The notes beneath the pieces are model-generated. The model was not told the DNA's origin. It saw only the letters and a program-made list of their open reading frames with translations, and ran no database searches. This document shows, in pieces, positions 43,997 through 44,006 of a stretch of 44,006 nucleotides of DNA. The stretch is taken from contig URGP01000022.1 of the NCBI GenBank assembly GCA_900547395.1, positions 1 through 44,006 on the forward strand. The letters run 5' to 3'. Positions within the stretch are counted from its first letter, which is position 1; every line of letters starts with the position of its first letter. Source of the DNA: an uncultured Opitutales bacterium (GTDB taxonomy: Bacteria; Verrucomicrobiota; Verrucomicrobiia; Opitutales; Intestinicryptomonadaceae). The translations under genes and the position numbers were made by a program.

Positions 43997-44006
43997 ATAA
44001 TACTGG

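Overview
The window looks like a chromosomal segment of a Gram-negative bacterium of the Verrucomicrobiota, probably a gut-type relative of the Opitutales/Puniceicoccales. This is inferred from several things together: two secreted proteins with PEP-CTERM anchors, an outer-membrane beta-barrel protein, a Tat-exported Gfo/Idh/MocA oxidoreductase, secreted carbohydrate enzymes, an MPTR-like pentapeptide protein, and many starts without a clear Shine-Dalgarno. No 16S rRNA gene is present, so the placement is inference. No tRNA, rRNA, CRISPR array, transposase or prophage was seen.

Layout. 1-9.8 kb: an empty AT-rich stretch, an outer-membrane barrel protein (-), a membrane-anchored TPR protein (+), a large beta-helical PEP-CTERM protein (-) whose promoter spacer is almost entirely G, GTP-dependent PEP carboxykinase (-), a pentapeptide-repeat protein (+), and a noncoding 150-bp tandem repeat carrying terminator-like hairpins. 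9.8-18.2 kb: recN-ftsK operon (-), a secreted putative glycoside hydrolase (-), and a djlA-like/thiS/thiF-like gene string (+). 18.2-25.5 kb: a Tat-exported Gfo/Idh oxidoreductase followed by a secreted HEAT-repeat protein (-), uvrB (+) meeting a family-4 uracil-DNA glycosylase (-) tail to tail, and an AraJ-like MFS exporter (+). 25.5-34.2 kb: a second PEP-CTERM protein (-), a small membrane protein, an MsbA-like ABC exporter and a secreted esterase (all -), then a LysE exporter and a 907-residue GH95/DUF5703-like enzyme (+).

34.2-35.8 kb holds an AT-rich cassette of four tiny membrane proteins (+). Three carry the same N-terminal Cys4 zinc ribbon, fused to DUF4190-, TM2- or CD225/dispanin-type membrane modules; the fourth is a DUF2752 protein. 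35.9-40.0 kb is a tight operon (-): iorA-iorB-paaK-ACT-hotdog thioesterase, for conversion between aryl-pyruvates, aryl-acetyl-CoA and aryl-acetates. 40.1-41.7 kb is an ArsR-type repressor with an ArsP/YraQ-type permease, with a striking palindromic operator over the permease promoter. 41.9-43.8 kb is again AT-rich: a DUF805-like membrane protein and a secreted Sel1-repeat protein split by an in-frame TAG.

Themes. Surface and secreted functions (PEP-CTERM proteins, barrel, secreted hydrolases and esterase, Tat oxidoreductase) are interleaved with housekeeping repair and segregation genes (recN, ftsK, uvrB, udg). The best candidates for under-described biology are the zinc-ribbon membrane cassette, the terminator-bearing tandem repeat beside ftsK, the uracil glycosylase that has lost Fe-S ligands, the G-tract promoter, and the amber-interrupted Sel1 gene.
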